DNA of 64,000 nucleotides, taken from contig NW_026570402.1 of the NCBI RefSeq assembly GCF_019649055.1, positions 116,366 through 180,365 on the forward strand. The letters run 5' to 3'. Position 1 is the first letter of the stretch, and every line of letters starts with the position of its first letter. The translations under genes and the position numbers were made by a program. Of this stretch, positions 54,326 through 64,000 are shown piece by piece. The notes below the pieces were generated by a model. That model was not told the origin of the DNA. It was given only the letters and a program-made list of their open reading frames with translations, and did no database searches. The stretch is from Paramacrobiotus metropolitanus. Lineage: Eukaryota > Tardigrada > Eutardigrada > Parachela > Macrobiotidae.

Positions 54326-56857
54326 ATGTCCCAATCTGCATCAACAGCGTCATCATCGCCAAAAAGCTGCACCCAACGGCGGGGCACGCTTTTACGGTGT
54401 TCACATGCGTCTCATGCGGATGTTAACAAGTGGAGATTCGGCCGATGTGCAGTTTTCTGTTGGGCAACATTTCGGACCAGCCAAGATCTTTCGAGCACAT
54501 AAGTCAGCGAATTTTCTCAAACCGCTTTTCAATCCCATTTTTATTGCCCGTGTAATAGAAGCGATCATTTTTTATCATTATTAGGTGCGTTTTAAGCAGC
54601 GCTAGCGATGTCTTTCATACCATGTTTAACGGAAATGAGCCTGAAAAATGCGATGGTCCGATAGACATTCCCGAAATTCATCCCAAAGCCTTCAATAACA
54701 TGCTAAAGTAAGGCAAACGCTCCACCACCATCGTAGACTTCTCGATTGTGGATACAAAGTGTTATCATTGTCATAGGTACATTTATGTCGACGTGGAAAG
54801 TGTAACACCTAAGAATGCTTACCCCACGTTAAAGTGCGCTGATAAATATGACTGGACACTGCTATTCGACAGCTGCTTTGAATGTATCCTCGGCGACCTC
54901 ACTGCTGAGAATCGTGATGCTAACCAATACCTACAGCATCTGGAAAGCGTATGTGAATATGTGATACCCATAATATATACCATATGCATCAATATCATCA
55001 TCAAAGTGAAAGCCAGCAGTGCATCGTCAAAGTTTTTTGGATAGGCATTGACTTGGGCTGCTGGCATCGAAAGTGTCGTGGAAAACTGTCTGCACTACGT
55101 GGATGTGCACTGTGAGGAGATTTTCAAGTCGGAGCGCTTTACGGAACTACAACCGAAAACACTGCAGATGATTTTGAAGCGCGACACTCTGTTTGCCGAA
55201 GAGAACATTATCTACTTGGCCGTCAAAAGGTACGTAGAGAATGCCGAATTATGGAATTGTTCTAAAAACAGCGGCAGCGAATTAAGAGTTTGTCGTACGG
55301 GTTTATTGTGCGCTGATTTATGTGAGAATAAGCAGCAAAGAGTAAAAGGTCATCGATCCCGATTCCTGTAGGTTTAATACTCAGTGAGGAATCCTGTATT
55401 GCTAACGTGTGCAGGTTCAGGGTTTATGAAATAATAAAATTAATTATATTTTTTGGTGCATAAGGTTTTTTTATATTTTGTATCCAAACAGGTGCCCGGA
55501 TCGTGCAACAAAATAAACTTTTTTTGTAGATGGGTTTTGGCATTATGCACCCGGAAAAATTTGGAACCTACCCCACAAAACCGGCGCCAGGTTTTAGGAG
55601 ACATGTTCTTTCTTATCAGATTCCCGTTGATGACTGATACTCAGCTTGCTGATGGTCCTTTGAACGTAAGCTAAGCGCTTTGGCTTGGTTGGTTGCCTTT
55701 GACGAACGCTTGCAATACTGGAACGCGAAACTGTGTTCGTTTATGGCTAGTTGGCTACTTTTCATTGTTTGAGCTTTCCCCACTCTCTGGTTGATTAGTC
55801 ATTTTACTGTAGCAACGAATAGTGTATCGATTGGTTTTATTCGCACCAGTACAAGGACCAGAAGTAAGGAAGCGAGTAACAGACGAGAATATGGATAGCA
55901 AAGATTGAACAAAATCGCAGAGGTTATGCGCTGCCAGCAACTGTGCTGCCTGTGCATTAGATTAAGACTAGTATATCCTTATAAGGAATAGCTTTGCAAA
56001 AATATTTGCAATAGCTTTGCAAATGTATAAGGCTGCACAATTGCGCAACAAAACGTTTCGGAAAGCTCAATGTAGCGGTTGTAGTGCTCGTATGTTGTAG
56101 TGCTCGTATGCTCGTAGTTTTCATTACAGCTTAGGACAAAATGGTAGCATACCCAACATCTCCACATTCAGTAGGAATGCAGCGCAGTGCACTGTATGAC
56201 TGAGTTCAAAATATCCGGTTCGTACAAGTGCACTGCACCGCTTGCGTACAGAATGCTGGGTACGGGGCTATGCGACCATTTAGTCCTACATTGTACCTAT
56301 CATATTACTGTCCATGTAAATCTAGTAGAATGGTGTTATATACGTAGGATTTGTTGTTGTCGCCGCAAGACTTGGCGGAAATCTACTGTTACAAGCACGC
56401 CACGACGAAACTCCAGTTAAGGTTTCTCACGCAGCCCCGAGGATCACCGGTCATCCGTGCCGGAGATTCGCAGTTCAATCACGAGGAGGAGGTATTTTGT
56501 GAAGGCTTGTGCTTATCAACCTTGGATCCGGCCCTGGTGATTGGGGCGCACGGATCGAAGATCGTGTGTGTGTCGATAAACACTGATAAGAAAGACTTCT
56601 TCATGGAACAGAAGCCGGCGGAAGTAATTCGCGCATCAGATTTTTTGATCACCAATCAAGACATTTGCTACCGCAGTGGGGGCATTGCAAAGTATAACAG
56701 GTTAGAAGAGGGCTCCCACATCATCACCATCAACGGGAAAGAACAAAAGGCTGAATTCCGCAACATGTTCTTGGAGCAATCTCAGGTGGATGCGTGGAAA
56801 GAAGCTAAAATTAGCCCCACAAGAAAACGCCCACTGGATGCCGCTGACCTGGCTTGA
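54326..56857 (+). CDS. BTB-9: BTB-BACK protein, subfamily I, one homopolymer frameshift
   Basis: Exons 54,326-54,502, 54,585-54,707, 54,777-54,948, 55,045-55,229, 55,530-55,665 and 56,348-56,857, all GT-AG. Without one extra T in the run 54,390-54,393 the product would be 433 residues. Start MSQSASTASSSPKS; BTB (SADVQFSVGQHFG, FRAHK, SSASDVFHTMFNG, YIYVDVESVTPKNA, LKCADKYDWTLL); BACK (ALTWAAGIESVVENCLHYVD, LKRDTLFAEENIIY); linker (LCTRKNLEPTPQNRRQVLG); module (SPQDLAEIYCYKHATTK, FLTQPRGSPVIRAG, IRASDFLITNQDI, KYNRLEEGSHIITINGKE) and tail KRPLDAADLA. The last intron (682 bp) is the longest. The lesion is a single base in a homopolymer and may be a sequencing error. Role as for the family. Confidence 0.82.
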
Positions 56858-58592
56858 ATCTGTCAATTCGCTGCTGCTGCGCCTAACGAGTTTCCTTTAT
56901 CATTTAATGCGAAGAAGGAAATTAGGCATGCGTAGTTGTGTTTAGTGTTCACCTAACAAAATTTTAGCTTTTTAGAAAATCGTTACATTGCATTCCTAAT
57001 CCGTTTAGAAGCGGTGCTGGAAAATCATAGTGTTATACCGTTACTGTGCACTGCATGCCAAGGACTGAAGCTGTGCATACAAACAAAATGCAGTTGAATG
57101 CATAAAGCTCACGTTATTAATTTTTATCGTTACGTAACCTGTTATGTTTTATAATATTTTCACTAACCTTGCCAATGTCTGTTAAGCGAAAATTTTTGAT
57201 TTTTTGTGCCTAAATGTTACGGCACAACGCATAGTGTGTCCTTGCCAAGAAAGATCTAGGGGAATAAAGTTGTCTTGTTTTTGATGCATTATAGTACTTT
57301 AGTTGCAACAGGGTGATGTACACTGTACAGTTGCCAGACTGTCATGGTGATCGTTTGGTTAGTTATTAACACACCATTTGCGCATACGAAATCTGAGTAG
57401 GAAAAAATCAATTAAATTTCATTTCTTTTGAAGTCAAAGGGCGCTTATTCGTTAAATTCTGGCGACTGCTTATTTGTATAAATACCGAACACATATTCGC
57501 GTTAGTATGCGCTGCTAGATATGGGACATCATGGCATGTGTCTGGAGTCGGGTCCGACTTTAGACAAACCTATCTGTATGTTCCAACAAACTGTTTCAGC
57601 TGATCCTGGTGTTCCAAATGGATCTTCGCAATCGCAACTATGTCTTATAGCGTTTCGACGACTGCAACCTTTTAACTGATATCGACGGCGGAAGGTGTTA
57701 GAACATTTGAATCCAATCTTTTTATTAAGTTAGTTATTTCAACAAGGTACCAGTAGCAACAGTATCATCGCTTATACGCAGTAGTAAGCTGTTGCTTAAT
57801 GTATGCAGCAACTGCCTCAATCGTTGTACCGGAAGTACAGCCGTGCGGTAGCGGATAAGCGTCATATTATATCTATAGGATACTGTTGTAAACTATGTAA
57901 GTGACCTTTAATAAGTATCGTAATACAAGCACAAACTTTAGTACCAAAACAAATCGGCATTTATAATGGAAAAACTGACATTTTGGAGGCCATAATCGCT
58001 CGAGCAAGCTAGAAGGGCAGACGCAGTCGCATTACGGAATTCAGTATTAATAAGATTTATAAAAGCACAGTAAAGTTCAACTTAAAGTGACGTTTAGACC
58101 TCTATCGAAGCACCTCTTCGGCAAAACTTTGAAGTTGCCAATAGAAACCTGAGAGGCCTGATTTTCAGAAACCTGAGCGGCTGATCGACACTGAAAAGTT
58201 GCGTAAATTATGCCATGCCGCCGCCTGGAGGCAGCAGTCACAGACGGCTGTTTTGGCGCAACAATATCGTACATGCAGCCCCGCAGAGACGGCGGTACGC
58301 CCAGATGTTTCGCTTCCGCTGCTTCAGTCAGTGATCCGTTCAAAGGCTGCGTCTGTTATTTTGTATTGTAGATTTTTACTTTGTATTTTGGAACATAAGA
58401 ACTTGGATCGTTGGAACTTCCAATATTGTTGCAACGTTAACGCTTTTGATTGTGCTTCGAAGATGTGGGTAGCAACGATACCGATGCTCGTTCAAGTTTC
58501 ACGCGTCTAATCTTCTAAAACTATTCTGTTAGCAGAAAATCCATATCCATCAGTACGAGTAGCGGAGTAGGCAAAAGGAGTTTACGACCAAG
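56858..58592. other. Intergenic region between BTB-9 and BTB-10
   Basis: 1.7 kb with no gene, repeat or RNA that I can support. Short frames near 58,077-58,510 overlap on opposite strands and look random. Confidence 0.55.
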
Positions 58593-60433
58593 ATGTCTTC
58601 CACTGCGACACCATCGGAGAAACCTAGCCCCCAACGGCGAGGCACCATGTACGGGGTGGATAATCGGATGGGGCAGCTGTTGGAAACCGGGGATCTGAGC
58701 GATGTACAGTTCTCGGTCGGACGACATGTCGGGAAAGAAAAGATCTTCCGAGCCCATAAGTGAGTAACTGGTAATTGCTTACTGGCACAGAATCTCTGTT
58801 CTTCAACCGGCAGTCTAAAAGTAATGGTTTGAAATCCCGATAGGTGCGTTTTAGTCAGCAGCAGCGATGTGTTCTACACCATGTTTTGCGGAAGTTCTCC
58901 TGGAATGTCCAACGATACCATCGACGTGCCTGATATATCTCCTCAAGCTTTTGAAAGGATGCTGAAGTAGGTCCAGAATCACATAGACGTTAACAGATCC
59001 TGAGAGGTCGCTTAGATACGCATCCAGTATTTGTGAGATTAAAAAATGCACGTGACTTTGGCATTCAGATTATCGATACCTCTGCCTAACATTTCGGACA
59101 GGTACATCTACACTGATGAGACGGACGTGACAGTGGAAGATGCCTTTCCGACGATGAAGTGTGCCGAGAAGTTCGAACTGCAGTGGCTGGCCGACCACTG
59201 CTTCGACTTTGTCCTCTCTGATCTCCACCAAACCTCCGGCAATTGTTTACGGCATCTGGAGAACGTAAGTTCTTTGGGATCTTCTGATGACAGTGTTGTT
59301 ATTTATAGCTCGGTGCTGGTGTAGGCGCTAATGTGGGCAGCGGACAACGAAAGTGTGATGGAGAACTGCTGGCACTTTGTGGACATCTACTGTGAGGAGA
59401 TTTTGAAGTCCGAACGGTTCACTGAACTGCCGTCCACAACGCTGCGCATGATCCTCCAGCGGGATACCCTCTTGGCCGAAGAGAACATCATATACATGGC
59501 AGTGGATCGGTAAGTCGTTAGGGCCACTTACGGTTAGTGATTTTACTGCTCATCAGAAACTGAAAGGCAGTTATACGTGGAGCATCCATGCATTTTCAAA
59601 TTACTTTAGTTTACTTTGCCATTTCCGTGATGGGGAAACAGTTGTGCAGTCATTGCGGCACTGTGCGGGTGACCTTTTTTATGTGCGAATTGGTCTCGTC
59701 TAGGTGGGCTACGGCATTATGCGCCCGAAGCAATTTAGAGCCTACACCGCAAAACCGGCGCCATGTTTTAGGAGACATCTTCTTCCTTATCAGATTTCCA
59801 TTGATGACTGATACCCAACTCGCTGACGGTCCCTTGAATGTAAGACTGTGGGCTTTGCTACTTTTGACGACCACTTATTATAAAACTACAGTACTTGTGT
59901 AGTAGTGCTGTTCGTTGAATTCATTGTTTGATGCTTTACATGTGTAGGATCTGTTCCTTCTACCAACAGAGTTGACAGATATCTACCTTCGCAAACATGC
60001 CACGGCGAAACGCCCGTTACGGTTCTTCACGCAACCCCGACGGCTCCCGGTCATTCGGGTTGGAGATTTGGAGTTCAAGCACAAGGAGGAAGTATTTGCT
60101 AGTGATGGGGGATTCAGCTGGAGTCCCGCCCTAATGATCGGAACGCAAGGGACTAAAGTCCGGTGTGAGTCTTTGCGAGATGACCTAAGAGGTCGCCTCA
60201 TGTGGCGGGAACCGGCGGACATAATTCGCGCATCAGATATCTTCGTCGCCGGTTCGGACATTCTTTACGGCGATCCAATCTACTTTAGCCAAAATGCAAA
60301 GTACAGCAGACTGGAAAATGGCTCCCATACGATCTTGATGGGCGGCAAAAAATGTAAGGCTGAATTCAGCCAAATCTCATTAACGCAGTCTCAAGTGGAT
60401 GCGTGGAAAAACAGCTGTCAGCGAAAGCATTAG
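58593..60433 (+). CDS. BTB-10: BTB-BACK protein, subfamily I (419 aa)
   Basis: Exons 58,593-58,759, 58,844-58,966, 59,102-59,264, 59,325-59,509, 59,704-59,839 and 59,948-60,433 join in frame to 419 residues, all GT-AG, with introns of 60-194 bp. Start MSSTATPSEKPSP. BTB residues about 30-150 (SDVQFSVGRHVG, FRAHK, SSSDVFYTMFCGSS, YIYTDETDVTVEDA, MKCAEKFELQWL); BACK 152-213 (ALMWAADNESVMENCWHFVD, LQRDTLLAEENIIY); linker 213-258 (LCARSNLEPTPQNRRHVLG, LIRFPLMTDTQLADGPLN); module 259-415 (LPTELTDIYLRKHATAKRPL, GDLEFKHKEEVF, SWSPALMIG, IIRASDIF, KYSRLENGSHTILMGGKK, SQVDAW). A stop at 60,431 follows CQRKH. The usual family tail (KRLLNAVDLA, stop 60,492-60,494) is still present in the next frame, so one base has probably been gained or lost near 60,416. 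Confidence 0.88.
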
Positions 60434-60937
60434 CGGAAAGGATACGAGTGTCTTCACGAGGAAGCGTCTACTGAATGCAGTTGACCTGGCTTGAACGGCG
60501 ATAATAGCTACCGGACATAACGAACGCCATGGTTCAACGAGTGTCTTTTCTAAATTGCACTAAAAGAAAACATATGTATGCTTTCGCGCGCGGCAGTACT
60601 GTTACGTTTACTTTACGAAATAATTATTACTATATTTTGTTCTTAACCGACTTCTTTATAATACGAAATGGTGATTGGTGCCGCGATTTTTTGCCATATT
60701 TGAATATAATTATATATATAATTTCACTCGGTTCGTATAGAAATACATACGTGCAGCTGTCATGAAGATTCGTTGCTGGAGAAATCTTTGTTAGTTGAAG
60801 CCAAAGCAAGTTTTCTTGCTGTAAATGAGTTTGGAAATCATTAAGCATTCTGCTGGCTCTTGAGTTCATGCAAATAAAGCATACTGACACTGTTTACTAT
60901 ACGAAAGTCGCACCACAAAAACCTACTGGATGACTAA

Positions 60938-60985
60938 CCCACTCAGTCGGTAGAGTGGGAATCTGTGCTCTGAACGTTGATCTAC
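60938..60985 (+). repeat. tRNA A-box-like relic
   Basis: CACTCAGTCGGTAGAGTGGG resembles a tRNA D-arm (ACTC/GAGT stem with AGTCGGTAG loop). No matching anticodon arm, T-arm with GTTCGA, or acceptor stem follows within tRNA distance, so it is at most a SINE or pseudo-tRNA fragment. Confidence 0.3.
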
Positions 60986-61739
60986 TACGCACACGACCAA
61001 TATCCGGATGCTCTTATTATCCAAAGGACCAGGTACTTATGTGGCTTCCTTCCTGCAGGTACACATTAATCCTTTCGCCACAAGAGGATCAGGTATTATT
61101 GTTCATGCGTACTCCCGGAAACTTTGAATAATGCTCCGGAAACAGCTCCAGAAATTTCCCTAGCGCTGCCGTTGCAGTAAAGCTTTGCTTTAAGTTAAAT
61201 CCTGAAGGAAGAAGTGGGCAGTTGTAGCTGGCTCCTAGAGAAGTGACTGGGAGAACGCACGGAATTATTGCACATAAGTTGGCATTCAACTGTAAAAAGT
61301 TCGCGATGCTGATAGACCCGGCAACAGCATCGCCAATTCGCCATCGCTTTTGTAACAGTAGATGCCAGTCAGCAATGCATTTTGCAATGAAATTAGTTAC
61401 TCGATGCACGAAATACTAGTATTTTTTTCCGAGACCGAAGCTTCTACTTTTACCAGGTCGTTCAGAAAGTCGTTCTGTCCAAATGTGACACCACAAATGT
61501 AGAAGGTCCAGGAGTGAACGGACATAGGTCTGCCTTAGCATACGAACCCCACATCCGTGTTCAGGTGTCGGCGCAGTTGATAACGGAACTGCTATCTTCC
61601 ATATATAGGCGGCAGTTTGCATGCTTGCTGTGTTTCCGCTGTTCGTTTCATATTTCAGTTTATTGCAGTGCCAATTTATGTTTAGGGTACAAATCGTACA
61701 ATGGCCATGAATGAATGGTCATGAGTCATTGAGAGATCA

Positions 61740-62230
61740 CGGGATGCCGCCACTGGCCCGGCAGAAAGGTTAACCCGGCTTTTCTGCCGCCAACAGGCGG
61801 TCACCATACTCTGCATCGTCTGAGATGGCGGGTTCAGTCCCGTGATGGGAGATGCGAGAAACACTCATCGCTTTGACAAAAACTTTATTCCAGAGTCATA
61901 ATAAAAGGAACCAGCTCAGCGACCGGTCAGCAGTCCGACCGTAATGTGTTTATTTCTGGTGTTATTCTAACGCGATCGTTTGGTGGCCAGAAAGAAGACG
62001 ATAGGTTTGTTTACCTTGCCTAAATGCCTAATGAATTATTTCCGCGCGGGATCCCGCTTAGCTAAAGCTGCAAATTATCTAATACAAAATTTTGGCGAGA
62101 GCGTTTCCCCACTGTTTTAATTCTTACTGTAGTCAGACGAGTAACCATTTATTGGCCAGGATAAGGAATATAGCTAACTTAAGTAAAATAATATCTAAGC
62201 CGTTGAAACAACTATTTTTCGTTTTTTTAG
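61740..62230. repeat. Three-prime flank block, copy 2 (orphan)
   Basis: Aligns by eye with 42,940-43,510: ACAGGCGGTCACCAT, GAGATGGCGGGTTCAGTCCCG, GCGACCGGTCAG, GCTTAGCTAAAGCTGCA, ACCATTTATTGGCCAGGA. No BTB C-terminal exon follows it here; instead an isolated BTB exon (BTB-11psi) on the opposite strand does. Confidence 0.65.
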
Positions 62231-62330
62231 AAAATCAGCACACAAAATAGACTAAGTTTCTTGTAAGACCAACGGTTGCCCAGCTTGGGTTCTCCACTGT
62301 CCATATAAAAAATTTGTATTACAACAGGTA

Positions 62331-62557
62331 TATCTATACCGACAAGACGGAAGTGACAGTGGAGGATGTCTATCCTACGATGGAGTGCGCGCACAATTAA
62401 GTACGACTTCCCGCTGCTGGTCGACCTTTCCTTCGATTTCACCATGCAGGATCTTATTGCGGACGACCGCGCTGCGGCCGATGCTGAGGGCGAGAGGGTT
62501 TATGAAGCACTAGCCTTTGTGCCGAATTCCGGGAGGAAGGTTCAAGTGGCTTCTTAA
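62331..62557 (+). pseudogene. BTB-11 pseudogene: isolated third BTB exon
   Basis: A solitary exon-like piece: YIYTDKTEVTVEDVYPTMEC, then a frame change at GCGCGCACAATTAAG, then KYDFPLLVDLSFDF and MQDLIADDR. It corresponds to exon 3 of subfamily I genes. No other BTB, BACK or module exon is found on this strand nearby, and the frame runs into non-homologous sequence. A dead duplicate fragment. Confidence 0.75.
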
Positions 62558-62709
62558 CTGATCATAATTTAAGCCGTTGACCCGCCAACTGTCACGTCTT
62601 GTCACAGATGTTTATTATGCCACTCTAGCCGGATAGTTACTGAATATTGGATAATGATCATAATGAAATACTCGTTGTACCACATAAAATGCGTCCTCTA
62701 CAGGTCAAC

Positions 62710-63480
62710 ACAGCCATGCGGGTTGCTACGCGCTAATATGGCGCGTAGCCACTACACTACACCAACCTTTCTCCCGGCTACAGACCATGCTTTGCAGTTT
62801 CCGAGATGGGAAGTTTAGTCATATGATGGGGATTGCAAGAATAACTGTACTGTACTATATTCAAATTCCGGACAACAACAACTTATTTCTGCGCCAAGCC
62901 GCTAAACAAAATTTTCGCCGAAGTGTTCAGTCAGTCTTTTGGCGCCTGGCTGTGCTGAATGTCGCGTTGATAGTCCTCATTAGGATGCCTGGTTGTCGTT
63001 GGCAACAGCTCTATGCTTTAAAGTTGATCGAAAACTTCATTCCAAAGTGCTGATAATCAAGGAAGCTGGAACCAGCCCCGCGACCGGTCAGCAGTCCGAC
63101 GCGTCGCGGATATTACGCGTACTTCCGCCTATGTTCAGCATGTTGTGCTTATTTCGGTTGTTATTGGAACAGTCATTTGATAGCCAGGAAGCAGACGGCG
63201 GTTTGCTCTACTTTGCCTAATGAATTATGCTATGCGAAGTCTTAATGACAACGTTTGCACTATCATGGTTTTTTACTTTAATCAAATGAGCAATTGTTTA
63301 TTTGCCAGGATAACGAATATAACTGATATAAGTATAAAAGCATATACAGATACAAAGCAAACAGAAATACAAGTATAAAAAGCAGATACCTAAACCGTAG
63401 AAACAGCAACTGTTTTGGCCAACGTAGCAGTAAGACCGATATTTCCAATAATGATAACAATTTAATAACAGTTTACGGCT
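62710..63480. repeat. Three-prime flank block, copy 3 (downstream of BTB-12)
   Basis: Diverged copy with ACAGACCATGCTTTGCAGTTTCCGAGATGGG, GCGACCGGTCAGCAGTCCGAC and CAAATGAGCAATTGTTTATTTGCCAGGA in the same order as copies 1 and 2. It begins with a palindrome GCTACGCGC...GCGCGTAGC (62,728-62,752). Confidence 0.55.
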
Positions 63481-63493
63481 AATACGAGTATGC

Positions 63494-63989
63494 TCAGTTG
63501 AGTTCTATCAGCTGTCGCCTGTCGATATATTCGAGGAACCTCCAGTTAGCTACATACCAATCCAGAAACACCTTCTCGGGAATCATCAGCTCGGCAAACT
63601 CAAGCGCCACCTCCCGACCGTCGACCTCCACCACGTGCTTACCACCGCGCCGCATACAGTACGTAGCCTCGCCCTGCACGCAGTGTACCCGCTGTCCACG
63701 CTGGAGAATGTCCGCAGCACGCACAATCTGTCGATGCTTTCTGATGACACGCGTGTCTCCCAGTCGGTACAACTGTGTAACAACCTCCTACGGTCTGTAG
63801 AACTTCCCCCGGAATCCAGTCACCAATGCAGTTTTGACCGAACACGCCTTCCCGGTGTTTGTACACGTACTGGCCGATGCGGTGTTGGATGTAGCTGCGC
63901 GGCTCCGTCGGGAAAGCGAGTGCGGCCGGCTGCTGTCCGTGTTTGTGCAGAAAGATGTCGCGCAGTTCTGTGGACAGTAGTAATCCACT
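63494..63989 (-). pseudogene. BTB-12: last exon of a subfamily II gene, cut by the window end
   Basis: The exon begins after an AG acceptor at 63,990-63,991 and stops at 63,494. It carries a LLSTELRDIFLHKHG opening, YVYKHREGVFGQ, GDWIPGEVLQTVGG, then a frame change (about 5 bp missing relative to BTB-5 near 63,786), then RAADILQRGQRVHC, GGKHVVEVDGREVALEF, DWYVANW and a short extra tail after FLEYI. It is closest to BTB-5, with which it also shares the downstream flank block. The rest of the gene lies beyond 64,000, so whether the gene is functional cannot be judged, but the frame break suggests decay or an error. Confidence 0.75.
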
Positions 63990-64000
63990 CTAAGTAGCAA

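Larger units (their letters stand above)
60434..62330. other. Intergenic region after BTB-10
   Basis: Begins with the out-of-frame BTB-10 tail (to 60,494). It then holds a tRNA-like half sequence at about 60,938-60,985 and, from 61,740, copy 2 of the three-prime flank block. No gene recognised. Confidence 0.5.

Noticed and set aside
60938-60985. Possible tRNA gene
   Set aside because: Only a D-arm-like segment is present; anticodon arm, T-arm and acceptor stem cannot be paired.

Overview
This window is nuclear DNA from an animal with a compact, intron-rich genome. Coding regions are split by short GT-AG introns (about 60-470 bp). The recognisable genes are metazoan types: a serpin, a CAP/SCP-domain gene and many BTB-BACK genes. 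The repeats are eukaryotic: hAT DNA transposons, a decayed Ty3/gypsy retrotransposon and a tyrosine-recombinase fragment. Nothing is bacterial or phage-like. A small panarthropod (a tardigrade or small arthropod) would fit, but the sequence alone does not prove it.

The dominant content is a cluster of BTB-BACK genes, numbered BTB-1 to BTB-12 here. They follow the BTBD2/3/6 layout: BTB, BACK, then a linker resembling the BTBD6 segment that precedes the PHR domain. In place of a recognisable PHR domain they carry a beta-rich C-terminal module of about 130-160 residues that I do not recognise. There are two subfamilies. Subfamily I has six exons and a basic tail ending near KR-L-AADLA: BTB-2, -3, -8psi, -9, -10 and probably -11psi. 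Subfamily II has five exons, usually starts MCLNP-like, and has the core motif ADILQRGQRV: BTB-1, -4, -5, -6, -7, -12. Exon lengths of 185 nt (BACK) and 136 nt (linker) are nearly invariant. BTB-3B, BTB-5 and BTB-6 read through intact. BTB-9 and BTB-10 each need one 1-nt correction, BTB-10 only in its tail. The others are fragmentary or frameshifted. A plausible family role is as Cullin-3 substrate adaptors.

Layout: 1-2.5 kb BTB-1; 4.3-5.9 kb serpin; 7.7-9.0 kb CAP gene; 10.4-39.0 kb a nested pair of tandem duplications; 39.0-41.6 kb GC-rich gypsy remnant; 41.9-42.9 kb fold-back element and palindrome array; 43.7-51.4 kb BTB-5, -6, -7 (minus strand); 52.3-53.2 kb BTB-8 pseudogene; 54.3-60.5 kb BTB-9 and BTB-10 (plus strand); 62.3 kb to the end BTB-11 fragment and BTB-12.

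The most striking structure is 10,395-38,995. A 10.64-kb unit (10,395-21,033) is repeated at 21,034-31,691, and a 4.68-kb unit (29,642-34,322) is repeated at 34,323-38,995. Both junctions fall exactly on an end of one roughly 2.04-kb non-autonomous hAT element (hAT-1; ends TAGGGTTG...CAACCCTA). The middle hAT-1 copy has a perfect 8-bp target duplication (GTTACGCT) and sits inside a smaller hAT-like MITE with its own 8-bp duplication (GTCCGCAG). The other two hAT-1 copies have one old flank and one new flank each. This is the pattern expected from recombination, or an assembler jump, between polymorphic hAT-1 insertions at three target sites. The duplicated copies differ mostly by 1-2 nt indels, so residual sequencing error must be considered.
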